Part shown: positions 10,656-22,499 of the stretch, piece by piece
Position numbering within the stretch: position 1 is the first letter of the stretch
Layout of the letters: the number at the start of each line of letters is the position of its first letter
NCBI GenBank assembly: GCA_014284505.1
Contig: JAAFYY010000001.1
Span: 248,001-312,000 of the forward strand
DNA: 64,000 nt
Direction: 5' to 3'
From: Streptacidiphilus sp. 4-A2
GTDB lineage: Bacteria > Actinomycetota > Actinomycetes > Streptomycetales > Streptomycetaceae
Notes under the pieces: model-generated
What the model saw: only the letters and a program-made list of their open reading frames with translations
Told to the model about the DNA's origin: nothing
Database searches by the model: none
Made by a program: the position numbers and the translations under genes

Positions 10656-11620
10656 TCAGAAGTACCCTTCGCGCTTGCGATCCTCCATCGCGGCCTCGGA
10701 CAGCTGGTCGTCCGCGCGGGTGGCACCCGCTCGGTCAGCGTCGAGGCCGCGATCTCCAGAATCACCTCGTCAACGGTGGCGGCGTGCGAGTCGACGGCGC
10801 CCGTGCAGGACATGTCCCCGACCGTGCGGTAGCGGACCTGCCGCCATTCCACGGCCTCGCTCTCCCTCGGGCCGCCCCAGTCGCCGGGGGCCAGCCACAT
10901 GCCGTCGCGGAGGAAGACCTCACGCTTGTGGGTGAAGTAGATGTCGGGCAGCGCGATGCGCTCCCGGGCGATGTACCGCCACACGTCCAGTTCGGTCCAG
11001 TTGGACAGCGGGAAGACGCGGACGTGTTCGCCCCTGCGGCGGCGGCCGTTGTAGAGCGACCACAGTTCGGGCCGCTGGCGGCGCGGGTCCCAGGCGCCGA
11101 ACTCGTCGCGCAGCGAGAAGACCCGTTCCTTGGCGCGGGCCTTCTCCTCGTCCCGGCGTCCACCGCCGAACAGCGCGTCGAACCTGCCCTGGGCGACGGC
11201 CTCCAGCAACGGCCGGGTCTGCAACGGGTTGCGGGTGCCGTCCGGGCGCTCGCGCAGCCGCCCGTCGTCGATGAACTCCTGGACGCTGGCGACGGTGAGC
11301 CGCAGTCCGTGCTGGGCGACCACCGCGTCCCTGAAGTCGATGACCTCGGGGAAGTTGTGCCCGGTGTCCACGTGCAGCAGTCCGAACGGTACCGGCGCGG
11401 GCCAGAAGGCCTTGAGCGCCAGGTGCAGCATCACGATGGAGTCCTTGCCGCCGGAGAAGAGCATCGCCGGCCGCTCGAACTGCGCCGCGCTCTCGCGGAA
11501 GATGTGCACCGACTCGGATTCCAGGACGTCGAGCTGGGACAGCCGCATCCCGGATCCGGTCCGCGACAGCGGTAACGTGGGCAGCGGAGCCTCTGCCAGG
11601 GCGTGGTGTTCGGCGCTCAT
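10656..11620 (-). CDS. cysD: sulfate adenylyltransferase small subunit CysD
   Basis: This is the nucleotidyltransferase subunit of ATP sulfurylase. The PP-loop 'SGGKDS' is at residues 56-61, with the family blocks '[16 protein letters not shown]', '[15 protein letters not shown]', '[14 protein letters not shown]' and the Cys-containing 'GDMSCTGAV'. The expected end '[10 protein letters not shown]' is reached with one frame change near 10725. Its ATG overlaps the cysH stop as ATGA, and its own stop is 2 bases before cysN. The order cysH-cysD-cysN suggests one sulfate-to-sulfite unit. No sulfite reductase gene lies in the window. Confidence 0.93.
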
Positions 11621-12353
11621 ATGTGCAACCCGCATTCTGTCTTGGCCCGGCCCGCCCAGCGGCCCGAGCGGGGGTCGGCCCCGGGCAGGGGGCGCCGGGT
11701 GCAGGGCTCGCAGCCGATCGAGGGATAGCCCTCCGACAGCAGCGGGTTGACCAGGACACCGTGCCGCGCGATGTACGAGTCGACGTCGTCCTGGCTCCAG
11801 GCCGCCAGCGGCGAGACCTTCACCATGCCGCGTTTGGCGTCGTAGTCGACGACCCGGATGTCCGCCCGGCCCGGGTGCTCCTCGCGGCGCATCCCGTTGA
11901 TCCACGCGGTGTAGGGCCGCAGTCCGCGTTCCAGCGGTTCTACCTTGCGCAGGGCGCAGCACAGGTCCGGGTCGCGGTCGTGCAGCCGTGGTCCGTACTG
12001 GGCGTCCTGCTCGGCCACGGTCTGGCGGGGTGTCAGCGAGAGCAGATTGACCTGGTAGGTCTGGGCCACGGCGTCGCGGGTGCCTCTGGTCTCGGCGAAG
12101 TGGTAGCCCGTGTCCAGGAACAGCACGTCGATTCCGGGGGCGACCGACTGTGCCAGGTGGACCAGATGGGTGTCAGCCATGGAGGAGGCGACCACCAGTC
12201 CGGAGCCGAAGACCCGGTGCGCCCAGGAGACGATCTCGGCGGCGCCGGCCTGCGCGAGTCGCGCGTCCGCGTCGTCGGCGAGCACGCGGAGTTCCGGCCT
12301 GGAAATGGACGGCGATGCCGGGGATCCTCTTCCAAGCGGGCTCTCTTTTCCAT
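11617..12353 (-). CDS. cysH: assimilatory APS reductase (iron-sulfur CysH type)
   Basis: It reduces adenylyl sulfate to sulfite and AMP with thioredoxin. The [4Fe-4S] ligands of the APS-specific branch are visible as 'DLCCALRK' and 'GCEPC', and the catalytic C-terminal cysteine as 'KTECGLH'. It is therefore an APS reductase, not a PAPS reductase, consistent with the absence of cysC. The clean frame begins at GTG 12285, but a strong AAGGAGGG lies 4 bases before ATG 12353. The residues 'SRPELRVLADDAD' also extend upstream of the GTG in the same frame, so I place the start at 12353 with one frameshift between. It is the first gene of the operon, and its stop overlaps the cysD start. Confidence 0.92.
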
Positions 12354-12745
12354 TGGAGCCCTCCTTTCAGTGGGTCAAGTGATACCAGAGGCAAGGTTCA
12401 AATATACATCCGGTACGGATCCTTCTTGCCTAATCTTTACCTTCATATCCATCGAATCAGGCCGAGTCGAGTGGATTCCCCGGAGGCCGTAGCGGGCCCT
12501 CGGATGCGGGGCCCCGATATTCTGTCACGAGTGTCGAATCCGGGATTTCCGGAATCCCCGAGGTCAGCGCGGTACGGCGGCGGGACGGCGGCGCCCTGTG
12601 TTCACCGCTGTCGAATCAGCGATTTTGTTGAACTGTCATTCATAAGGGCGTCCGCCGGGCGGCACAGGGCCTGCCGCCGGGTGTCACAGATGTGGGGCCG
12701 GCGGGCGCTGCCACCCCTGACCAGTGGTGACAAGCACCACCTGGC

Positions 12746-12763
12746 TTGATAGACAAATATCAA
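12746..12763. promoter_or_regulatory. inverted repeat TTGATA-N6-TATCAA upstream of sqd1
   Basis: Perfect 6-bp arms (12746-12751 and 12758-12763) are separated by 6 bases, in the AT-richer part of the 653-base gap between cysH (minus) and sqd1 (plus). TAATAT at 12790-12795 just downstream could be a -10 box for sqd1 (a TCTGAC at 12765-12770 is a poor -35). This is an operator candidate only. The rest of the gap (12354-12745) shows no gene. Confidence 0.35.
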
Positions 12764-12801
12764 ATCTGACCGTCGACGATGATCACAAATAATATGTACT
12801 G

Positions 12802-14228
<1,427 letters not shown>

Positions 14229-14244
14229 GCAGCACGCCGGGCCC

Positions 14245-14740
14245 TCAGGGGCGGTTCGGGTCGGGGTGCAGCGCGAGGAAGAGCGACCAGGCCGGAGCGC
14301 GGGCGTCGTCCGGGCGGTCGGCGAACTCGCCGAGCAGGCCCTGGAGCCGGGCCCGGAACTCGTCCATGTCGGCAGGTGACAGCCGCAGGCCGAGCCGGAC
14401 GGTGTCGAGTTCCGCCGCCGGGACCAGGGCGGCCTCCTCCAGGAACGCGGCGAGCGCCGTGCGGTCGTACGCGGGGTGCTCAGCGTCCAGGACTTCCTGG
14501 TCGCCAGATAGGGGATCTCCCGTGCGCCGCGCGCGCCCCGCCGCTCCTCCTGCGCCTTGAGGAAGCCGGTTCGGACGAGGATGCGGGTATGGTGCAGGAC
14601 GCTCGCGGGATCGCGGCCGAGCGTCCGGGCGATCTCCTTGTTGGTGTGTGCCTCGCTGAGGCAGATCCGCAGGATCCGCAGCCGCAGAGAGGACGCCAGC
14701 GCCCTCGCCTCCGCATCCGTCGCCGGTCGCGCTCACTCAT
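14245..14740 (-). CDS. ArsR-like winged-helix repressor of the adjacent MFS gene
   Basis: The N-terminal helix-turn-helix reads 'LRLRILRICLSEAHTNKEIA' and 'RDPASVLHHTRILVRTGFL', followed by a helical C-terminal region ending 'SLFLALHPDPNRP', a layout common in actinobacterial HTH_20/ArsR regulators that sit next to MFS exporters. The start is ATG 14740, with AGGGGGG just upstream. One or two frame changes occur near 14500-14700. It is transcribed away from the MFS gene, and a perfect inverted repeat in the 56-base gap is the likely operator for both. The effector is unknown. Confidence 0.8.
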
Positions 14741-14755
14741 GTCCCCCCTATAAAG

Positions 14756-14777
14756 GTGATTGACAAGTCTCAATCAC
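14756..14777. promoter_or_regulatory. operator: GTGATTGA-N6-TCAATCAC
   Basis: This is a perfect 8-bp inverted repeat with a 6-base spacer, lying between the divergent ArsR-like repressor (start 14740) and MFS transporter (start 14797). Position and symmetry fit the binding site of the neighbouring winged-helix dimer, which would repress itself and the exporter. Confidence 0.65.
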
Positions 14778-14796
14778 TTCTTCACCGTAGACGCCA

Positions 14797-16130
14797 TGAG
14801 CGATCTCGAAGCCGACCCGGGCGGGGTGCCCGATCCCACCCCGCCCGGCGGCGCGGCGGCCTGTGGCACCACCGCGAGTTCCGGCGGCTGTGGGTCGGCG
14901 AGACCGTCAGCCAGTTCGGCACCTCCATAAGCCAGTTGGCGATTCCCCTGGTCGCGATCCTGGTGGTGCACGCGTCGGCGTTCCAGGTGGGCCTGCTGAC
15001 CGCGCTGGAGACCGCGGCCTTCGTGCTGGTCGGGCTGCCGGCCGGGGCCTGGGTGGAGCGCATGCGGTTCCGTTCGGTGCTCGTCGTCAACGACCTGATC
15101 CGGGCGGCGCTGCTGGGATCCATTCCGGTGGCACAGCTGATGGGCGTGCTGACGATCGGCCAGCTCTACCTGACCGCGTTCGCGACCGGCATCAGCACCG
15201 TCTTCTTCGACGTGGCCTACCAGTCCTACTACTTCCCCAACTCGTGGGCCGGAAGCTACTGGTGGAGGGCAACGCCAAGTTGCAGGCCAGCGAGTCGGTC
15301 AGCCAGATCGCCGGGCCCGGCCTCGGCGGCCTGCTCATCCAGGCGCTCACCGCGCCCTTCGCCGTGGCCGTCGACGCGCTCAGCTTCCTGTGGTCGGCGG
15401 CCTTTGTCACCGCGATCGGACTCCGGCCGCCCAGGCCCGAGCCGCAGGCGGACCGGCACCTGCGGCGGGAGATCGGCGACGGGCTGCGGTTCGTGCTGGG
15501 CAACCGGATGCTGCGGGCGATCGCGATGTGCACCGGGACCGCCAACCTCTTCAGCGCCATGGGCCTGGCCGTGTTCTACCTCCTGCTCGCGCGCGAACTG
15601 CGCCTGTCGCCCGGCTACATCGGTCTGTTCTCCTCGACGTCCGCGGTCGGCGGCCTGCTCGGCGCGCTGGTCGCGAGCAGGTTCGCGGCCAGGTTCGGCC
15701 AGGGGCCGGCGATCTGGATCTCGGCCGCGGCCTTCGGGCCGTGCGGCTTCGTGGCCCCCTTCGTGCACCGGGACTGGACGCTCGGACTGCTCGCCCTGGC
15801 CCAGATCGTGATGTGGGTGTGGGTCGTCGTCTACAACATCACCAGGTGAGCTTCCGTCAGGGACTGTGCCCGCCAGGGCTGCTGGGCCGGATGAACGCGA
15901 CGATGCGGTTCCTGGTGTGGGGCACCATGCCGTTCGGCGGCTTCCTCGGCGGAGTGCTCGGCTCGACCGTCGGGGTGCGCGGCACGCTGCTGATCGCCGC
16001 GGTCGGCGGGTCGCTGGCGTTCCTGCCGGTCTTCCTCTCCCCGCTGCGCCGGGCACGCGAACTCCCGTCCTGCCCGGAGCCCGCGGCCGGTGACCGGTCC
16101 CCCGACAGCCTCGCCCCGACGGACCGGTAG
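14797..16130 (+). CDS. MFS exporter (EntS/MFS_3-like), frameshifted
   Basis: This is a 12-helix major facilitator of about 440 residues. The N-terminus reads 'HREFRRLWVGETVSQFGTSISQLAIPL', typical of MFS_3 drug or siderophore exporters. The loop 'AGAWVERMRFRSVLV' matches motif A, and 'NAKLQASESVSQIAGPGLGGLL' is a conserved block of this subgroup. The C-terminal helices end in a hydrophilic tail. Frame changes lie near 14845, 15255 and 15848, with helices continuing across. It is divergent from and probably repressed by the ArsR-like protein. The substrate is unknown. Confidence 0.82.
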
Positions 16131-16182
16131 CCGGGCTGCTCCCCGCAATGGTGCCGGGCCGTGCGGCTTGAGCGGGCGTGGT

Positions 16183-17681
16183 TCAGTTCTGGTCGACCGC
16201 CGTGATCGAGTACTGCTCCATGCGCAGATAGGGCGCCAGTTTCCGCCCGTAGCTGCCGCCCGTGGTGTAGGTCCGCAGCCGGCCGTCGTCCAGGGCGTCG
16301 TCGAGCGCCATGAGGATCGTCATCTGGCTCGACGCCAGATAGCGGGCCGCGATCCGGCCGTCGCTGATGTCCACGGAGTCGAGGAACCCGTAACGGGTGT
16401 ACAGCGAGGGGTAGTTGATGAGCAGCTCGGCGATGTCGGGGTACGCCTGCTGCGGAATGACCGACAGGGCGAGGAAAGCGGCGTACGGGGCCACCACCGC
16501 ATGCGCCACCCGGCCCTGGTCGATGGCGAGGTCGGGCACGCCGTAGTTTGCGGTACTGCATCCGCGGCCCGGTGGACGTCGCCGGCGCCCACCCCCAGAC
16601 CGGGTGTGGGTGCTCAGCCCGTACGCCGCCTGCGCGAGGGCGGTGTTGCGGTCGTTGGGGCCCAGACTCGTCGGGGCCATGGACTGTTCGGGGAAGACCA
16701 GGTCAGGAGCCAGTGCCTGGTAGAGACTGCCGCTGAAGGTCGGGACGAAGGTGATCCCGTCATAGCTGTAGTGGCCCTCGAACACCCGGTACGGCCGGTG
16801 GTTCTGCGGATCCGTGTAGGTCACCCAGCGTCCCACCGGGACCTGTCGTTGGTTGTGGCGCGCCGGCGGGGTCCGGTGCGGCCCCCACCACAGGGCTCCG
16901 GGGCCGCAGTAGGCGTTGTCGTAGGTGTAGCGCGAGTGGGGGCCGCCGACCCAGTACCCGTTGTAGAGCACGTCCGCCGCCCGGTCGTACACGAGCTGCC
17001 ACTGCATCGCGTCCAGCATCGACGCGAACTCCGGCGCGAGCCGGGGGAAGGCGTCCGCCGCCGTGAGCATCCCCTGGGCCAGCCACCCGTTGTCGACGGT
17101 CGAGACATACCCCCGGAGGTGTCCGCGCCCTGGCCCGGGTCCGGCACACCGGCTCTGGTCTGGCACGGTTCCACCAGGAAGCCCCCGCTGCGGGGCAGCT
17201 TCCGGATCTCGGCCAGCACCGCGGCGGCGTCCGCCTCAGCCCTGTCGCCGGAGGCGAGGCCGAGGTCCCTGGCGGCGACGATCGAGGACAGATACATCCC
17301 GATGAGTGCCGGATTGATGTGCACCTGCGTGCACCGCTGCGGTTCCAGGCCGGTGCCGGCGGAGGCCCCCTCGGGGACGCTGGGCAGCGGCAGGCGGGTC
17401 CGGGGGTCAAGGTCGGGACCGGAGAGGAAGGCCCAGGTCCGGCCTGCGACCTGGCGAAGAAACGACGACTCGGAGGCCGTCAGCCCGGTCGTCGTCACCG
17501 CTCCCGCGTCCCGCTCGGCATCGGGGCGGGGGGAACACCGGCCTCGCGGCCGATCCGCTGCGGAGCGGCCGACAGCAGCGCCGGGAGGCCGTCCTGGTGC
17601 ACGCCCGCCCGCGCAGACCGCGGCGGCCAGTGCCGCCACGGCCAGCCCTGAGCCGATGGACCAGCGAACTCTGCCCGTCAT
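16183..17681 (-). CDS. second secreted glucoamylase-like protein, paralogue of the 4138-5774 gene
   Basis: It is collinear with the operon-borne protein: 'TWAFLSGPDLDPRTRLPL', 'VSTVDNGWLAQGML', 'MQWQLVYDRAADVLYNGY', 'SLYQALAPDLVFPEQ' and 'PSLYTRYGFLDSVD' all have direct counterparts. A signal peptide lies at the N-terminus (start ATG 17681 with GAGGAG 8 bases upstream). Compared with the paralogue it lacks about 14-16 residues around 'RIAEYAAIGAGKVP', a conserved stretch of this glycosidase group, so activity may differ or be lost. Frameshifts occur near 17110 and 16570. It sits alone, convergent with the MFS gene. Gene duplication within 12 kb suggests it belongs to the same glycan pathway. 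Confidence 0.65.
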
Positions 17682-17905
17682 CTCCCGCGCTCCTCTCTCG
17701 GAGGAGTGCTCAGAGTAATGACGCGTCCATGACCATACAAGACTTCGGCCCGACACAAACGGCCTGTGCCTTCGTCGCGCCCGGGCAGGCGAAACGACGG
17801 TACGAGCCGGCGCCCGAAGACCATCCGGATTTCCACAGTCCGGGGGCACCGCGCGGCGCTAGGATCGCTACCGGCCAGTAATAAGCGCGACGCTACGAGG
17901 TGCCC

Positions 17906-18274
17906 ATGCCCTATCACCAGCCCGCCCCGTCCGCCACAGCCCTCACCGCCCTGCTGGCCGTCGCCGGCACCATCCACTTCCTCAAGCCGGAACCCTTCGA
18001 CGCCATCGTGCCGCGATCACTCCCGGGGCGGCCGCGGACCTGGACCTACCTCGGTGGCGCGCCGAGCTCGCGGTGGCGGCAGCGCTGGCGACCCCCGCAC
18101 CCGCAGGGCCGGGGGCTGGATGGCCGCCGGCCTGTTTGTCGCGGTGCTCCCGGCCAATGTGCAGATGGCCCTCGACTGGCAGCACAAGGCACCCGCCCTG
18201 CGCGCCGGCGCCTGGGCCCGGTGCCGCTCCAGATCCCCCTGGTGCTGAGGTCACTGCGCATCGCACGGGGATGA
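17906..18274 (+). CDS. DoxX-like small membrane protein, frameshifted
   Basis: This is a membrane protein of about 120 residues with four predicted helices. 'LTALLAVAGTIHFLKPEPFDAIVP' at the N-terminus and 'VLPANVQMALDWQHK' followed by 'VPLQIPLVL' are hallmarks of the DoxX/YphA family in actinobacteria. The role is unknown in most members. The start is ATG 17906, with GAGG close upstream. Two frame changes (near 18050 and 18225) are needed to follow the family sequence. No operon partner is evident. Confidence 0.7.
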   Translation: MPYHQPAPSATALTALLAVAGTIHFLKPEPFDAIVPRSLPGRPRTWTYLGGAPSSRWRQRWRPPHPQGRGLDGRRPVCRGAPGQCADGPRLAAQGTRPARRRLGPVPLQIPLVLRSLRIARG

Positions 18275-18422
18275 ACAGGGCGGCGCGGCCCGTTCGCCCG
18301 TTCGGCTCGCGCGGGGAACCGCGGCGCCGGGGTGGGTCCGGGCGGGCGGTGGCGGTCGCGGTGCCCGCCCGGCTGGTGGATCATGAACCACAGGGGGTCG
18401 GTCGGCAGGCAGGTACGCGTCC

Positions 18423-20668
18423 ATGGTCACCGGTTCGGACTCGGTCCCGGGCAGCCCACCCCGGCGGCGGACATCACCCCGCGCGGTGGACAGCCCGGTC
18501 GGCCGCGGCCGAGCTGCGCCACGGCTCCGGTCCGGCCGCCACCGCGGTCCGCCGCGGCCTGCGGACCACCCTGTCGGCCTGCGTCAGCTTCTATCTGTGC
18601 CTGTACGGCCTGCACCAGCCGGTGACCGCGACCTACGCGCTGTTCGCCTCGGTGGCAATGGCCGGGCTCTCCCGGATCCCGGGCTCGGGACGGCAGCGGG
18701 CCACCGTGGTGCTGCGGGTCCTGCCCGCCGGCTGGCTGCTGATGACCCTCGGCACCCTGCTGGCGGTACGGAGCTGGGCCGCGGCGCGGGCATGCTGGTC
18801 GTCGGGTTCGTGCTGGCCTTCGGAGCGGCGGCCGGTCCACGGCTGGCCGGCGCCACCCCGGGCCTGCAACTGCTCTACATCCTGCCCTGCTTCCCGCCCT
18901 ACGCACCCCAGGACCTCGGGGAACGGCTCGGCGGCATGACTCTGGGCTTCGCCCTGCTCATCGCCGCCGAGGTGTTCCTGCTGCCGGACCCACGGAGCCC
19001 CTCGTACCAGGAACTGGTCGCCCGGGGCGCGGCCACGGCCGCACGCTGCACCCGGGAGACGGCCACCGCCCCCTGGATCCTGTCCGCCGCCTCGGTCGCC
19101 GACGCCACGGCCGCCGGCCAGGCGCTGCGGCCGTCGCGGGTGCCGGAGGCCGACCGGCCGGCCGCGCCGGGCGTCCGTGACCGGGCGCTGGCACACTCCG
19201 GGGACGCCACCCGGGTGCTGCTGGCCCGGCTGCGGGAGCTGCCGGCCGTCCCCGACCCGGTGACCGGTCCCGGCGACCACACCCTGCGCCTGCTGGAGCA
19301 GGTCGCGGCCACGGCCGACCGGTCGGCGCACGCCATGGCGACGGGCCGCGCCGACCGGTCCGTGGGCACCGCCCCGCTGGAGGAGGTGCTGGCGGAGTAC
19401 CACCGGGGCCGGGTGGACCGCGCCGAGGACCGGAAAGGCGCGGTCAGGACGGCGGTGCTGCGCCGCCAGGCGGCACTGATCGAGGTCGCCGAGGTGACCG
19501 TGGCCATGCACCACGCCGTCACGGTGGCGATCGAGGGACGGCAGAGCCCGGACGGGCCCGGCCGGATGCCGTTCTGGTACGCCGACCAGAGCGCGGTACG
19601 GCTGTGGTGGGTACGCCTGAGCGTGCATCTCAGCCCGCGGTCGGTCTACTTCCAGAACGCCGTCCGCACCGGCCTGGGCCTGGCCGCAGCCCGGACGGTC
19701 GCCGCCGTGGTGTCGCTCCCGCACGGCTTCTGGGCGGTCCTGGCCGCGCTCACCCTGATCCGCACCACCAACGCCCAGACCCGGACCACCGTGCGCCAGG
19801 CGCTGACCGGCACCCTGCTCGGCGCGATGGCAGCGGCCGGACTGCTGGTCCTGACCGGCCATCACACCAATGTCTACGCCGTGATCCTGCCACTGATCAT
19901 GCTGGCCACCTTCTGTCTCGCGCCGCTCCTGGGCGTGGGCTGGGCCCAGGGCATGTTCACCCTGACCGTGTCCACGGTCTTCGCCCAGCTCGACCCGGCC
20001 GGCTGGCAACTGGCCGAGGCCCGGTTCCTGGCGGTCCTGGTCGGCAGCCTGATCGGCCTGGTCTGCGGGATGCTGGCCTGGCCGCGCGGCGCGCACAACG
20101 AGCTCCGGCGGGACATCACCGTCCTGCTCCGCGCCGTCGCCGCGACCATCACCTCGACCACGGGCACCCTCACCGACGCCCCGCGGCCGCCGACGGACAC
20201 ACCGACGGTCCACCATGCCCTGCTGCTCGCGGAGTCGTCCTTCGCCCAGTACCAGAGCGAACCGCAGCGCCCCAGCGCCCCGCAGCCGGACTGGCAGGCG
20301 GCACTGATCGCCGGGTACCACGCCGAGCGCGGCAGCCAGCGGCTGCTGGAGCACCGCGACCAGCACCGGCAGGACCCGCCGGGCGAGGGCGCCCTGGGCC
20401 CGGACACCGGGGCCTGGCTCACCGGCCTCGCGGACCATGTGGCCGACGAGTACCGCCGGTTCACCGATCGGCTGGAGGCCGGTGGCGACGGCGCCGTCAC
20501 CGCCGACCGCCCCTCGACCAGCACCCCCGGGCCGCTCTCCTCGCCCGGGAACCACGCCGACACGCCCGCGACGGCGCTGCCCTGCTGTACGACACCGACG
20601 CCTGGTTGCAGGGCCTCACCGCCGACCTCACCCGGATCACCGCGCCCGCCCGGCCGAAGGCCGACTGA
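18423..20668 (+). CDS. FUSC-family (aromatic acid exporter-like) membrane protein
   Basis: This is a protein of about 740 residues with two membrane blocks. The first, 'GLRTTLSACVSFYLCLYGLHQPVTATYALFAS', starts an N-terminal helical bundle. A soluble middle region of about 250 residues follows, and then the second block 'GLGLAAARTVAAVVSLPHGFWAVLAALTL' with five more helices. This duplicated layout is that of FUSC/YccS-like proteins. The C-terminus is a helical cytosolic domain. Frame changes lie near 18790 and 20565. The 5' end is uncertain because no good ribosome site is seen, and another shift may lie before 18540. Function beyond transport is unknown. Confidence 0.7.
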
Positions 20669-20959
20669 TCCGCCGGTGGTGAGCGCCGGTACCGGGCGGC
20701 CTTCGATCCCGGCGATCCCGGCCCCGTCCGGCCGCGTGCCCCGGCTGGTTGCGCGCCCCGGCCCGGTGGGAGCGCAGGCCGGTCCTCTCCGCACCGAACG
20801 CCTCTCCCCGGCCTGAGCCGGCCCGAGGGCTCCCGGCAGCCGGGCGGGCGGCGGTCGCCCCAGGGGCCCACAGCGGTCCGCTTGGCTGTGCATAGAATGC
20901 CGGACGCGGGGCCCGCGGGACACAGGGCGCCCGTGAACAGGTCAACGATGGGGGACATC

Positions 20960-22292
20960 ATGACCGTAGGTCGACGTCGGAGCCTGGGCCTGTTCGGGGT
21001 CTCGGCCGCTGCTGTGCTGGCGCTGTCACTGACCGGCTGCGGTACCCGGGTCGCGGGTGCGCCGCCGCCGGCGGGGGGCACGCCGCCGGCAGTACACCCG
21101 CCGCCGACGCGGGTGCCGGAGCTGTGGTCCGGGCCACGGCCCTGGGGTTCGTACGCTACCGGGACGCGGTCCAGTGGCCGTCGGTGAGCGACTACGTGCC
21201 CCCGGGTGAGGGGTTGCAGATGCTGCTGCCCGACGGTCCGTGCGTGCTCGGGATCGGGACCTTCCAGAACGGCTACCGCGGTGTCGGGGCGAACTGGAGG
21301 AGCAGCCCCGGCTGCGACCGCCTGACCCTGTCCCCCGCGCCCGGCAGCGGGGATCCCAGCTCCGGCGGGGACGGACCGCCGGCCCAGTCCGCGGCTGGAA
21401 CGGCGGCGGCGTGTACGGGCAGGCGGTCGTCCGCTGGACCGACGGCTCCCTGATCGCGGTGGACGGTGACCTGAACCGCGTCTACCCGAACGGCAAGCTG
21501 CGCCGGCTCGCCGATCTGGGACTGCCGGTGCCCGAGAATCCCGACAGCGAGTCGGAGGACCAGGGCGAGGCCGGCACCGCGATCCGGGTCGGGCAGCGGC
21601 TGCTGATCGGCGGCGGGGAGATGCTCAGCGAGGTGTACCACCCGCTGCTGTGGGTCTCGGACGACGTGGGTGCCACCGTGCGCCGGGTGGCCCTGCCCGT
21701 GCCGTCCGGCCCGGACGCGCACACCGCCGTCGGTGCGCTGGCCGCCAACGGCAACTCGGTGGTGGCGCTGGCGGCGTCCGCGTCCAATGCCTACACCAAC
21801 GCGCCCGTGGGGCAGTTGGCGATCTGGTACTCCACCGACGCCGGCTCGCGGTGGACGGTGGACTCGGTCGGGGGGCTCCCCGCCGGGGCCGTCATGACCG
21901 GCGTCATCAGGCTCAGGAACAGCTGGCTGGCCTACGGCAGCATCGTCCACTACGGCAGCCCCGACCGGCCGCTGGTGCTGACCAGCACGGACGGCAGGTC
22001 GTGGCAGCGCAACGACGGTCCCGGCATGGGCTTGGGCGATCTGGTCGCAGCCACCGTCGACCAGGCCGGGCAGCCGGTGCTGGTGGGCAGCCAGGTGCTG
22101 CCGAAGCAGCAGGCCAATACCCTTTCCACCTACTGCGGCGCGGTCTGGGTGGGTGACGGCAAGGCAGCCGACTGGAAGCGGGGCGCCCTCAGTTGCGACA
22201 CGGCGCCGCCCACCGCCGCGGCCACGCTGCCCGACGGACGGGTGATCGTCGCCGGCAACCGCGACCTGTGGCTCGGCCGCCCCACGACCTGA
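20960..22292 (+). CDS. secreted lipoprotein with sialidase/BNR-like repeats, frameshifted
   Basis: This is an exported lipoprotein. The signal sequence ends in the lipobox 'LSLTGC', followed by a Pro-rich linker. The body contains repeated 'WYSTDAGSRWTVDS' and 'LTSTDGRSWQRND' segments, which resemble BNR/Asp-box blades of a beta-propeller. The start is ATG 20960, with GGGGGA 4-6 bases upstream. Frame changes lie near 21120 and 21395. No enzyme residues can be assigned. It is a typical uncharacterised streptomycete propeller lipoprotein. Confidence 0.7.
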
Positions 22293-22459
22293 CAGGCATG
22301 CCGTCGCCGGGCTGACCCCGCAAAAGCTCCCGCCGCAGGGCGCCCGCCGCAGGCGTCGCGGCGGGCGGACGCGGGGTCGTCCGGCACGCGGTCACCCCGG
22401 CTCCCGTCGCGGTCCACCGGTTTTCGAGGTCTTGCCAAAGCCCCCTGGAAGCCGCACTA

Positions 22460-22477
22460 TTTGAGCGACTGCTCAAA
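22460..22477. promoter_or_regulatory. autoregulatory operator TTTGAGC-N4-GCTCAAA
   Basis: This is a perfect 7-bp inverted repeat with a 4-base spacer, 22 bases before the TetR start codon. It overlaps the expected promoter, so the TetR protein probably represses its own two-gene unit here. Confidence 0.65.
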
Positions 22478-22499
22478 GTATTCGCTCCAAGGGGGCCGC

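Noticed and set aside
9374..11962. Single 862-codon frame suggesting a CysD-CysN fusion protein
   Set aside because: The frame shifts out of cysD before its true end and re-enters cysN in the wrong place. A separate cysD stop and cysN ATG 2 bases apart are visible, so the fusion is an indel artefact.
4138..12353. PAPS-dependent sulfation of the polysaccharide
   Set aside because: There is no APS kinase and no sulfotransferase, and CysH is an APS reductase. With SQD1 opposite, a sulfonate route fits better than sulfate esters.
16821..17849. Longer N-terminus for the second glucoamylase-like protein
   Set aside because: The upstream extension has no ribosome site and would place the signal peptide internally. 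ATG 17681 has GAGGAG and starts directly at the signal sequence.
22461..22499. Upstream start for the TetR gene
   Set aside because: It lies inside the palindromic operator and lacks a ribosome site, whereas ATG 22500 follows AAGGGGG.
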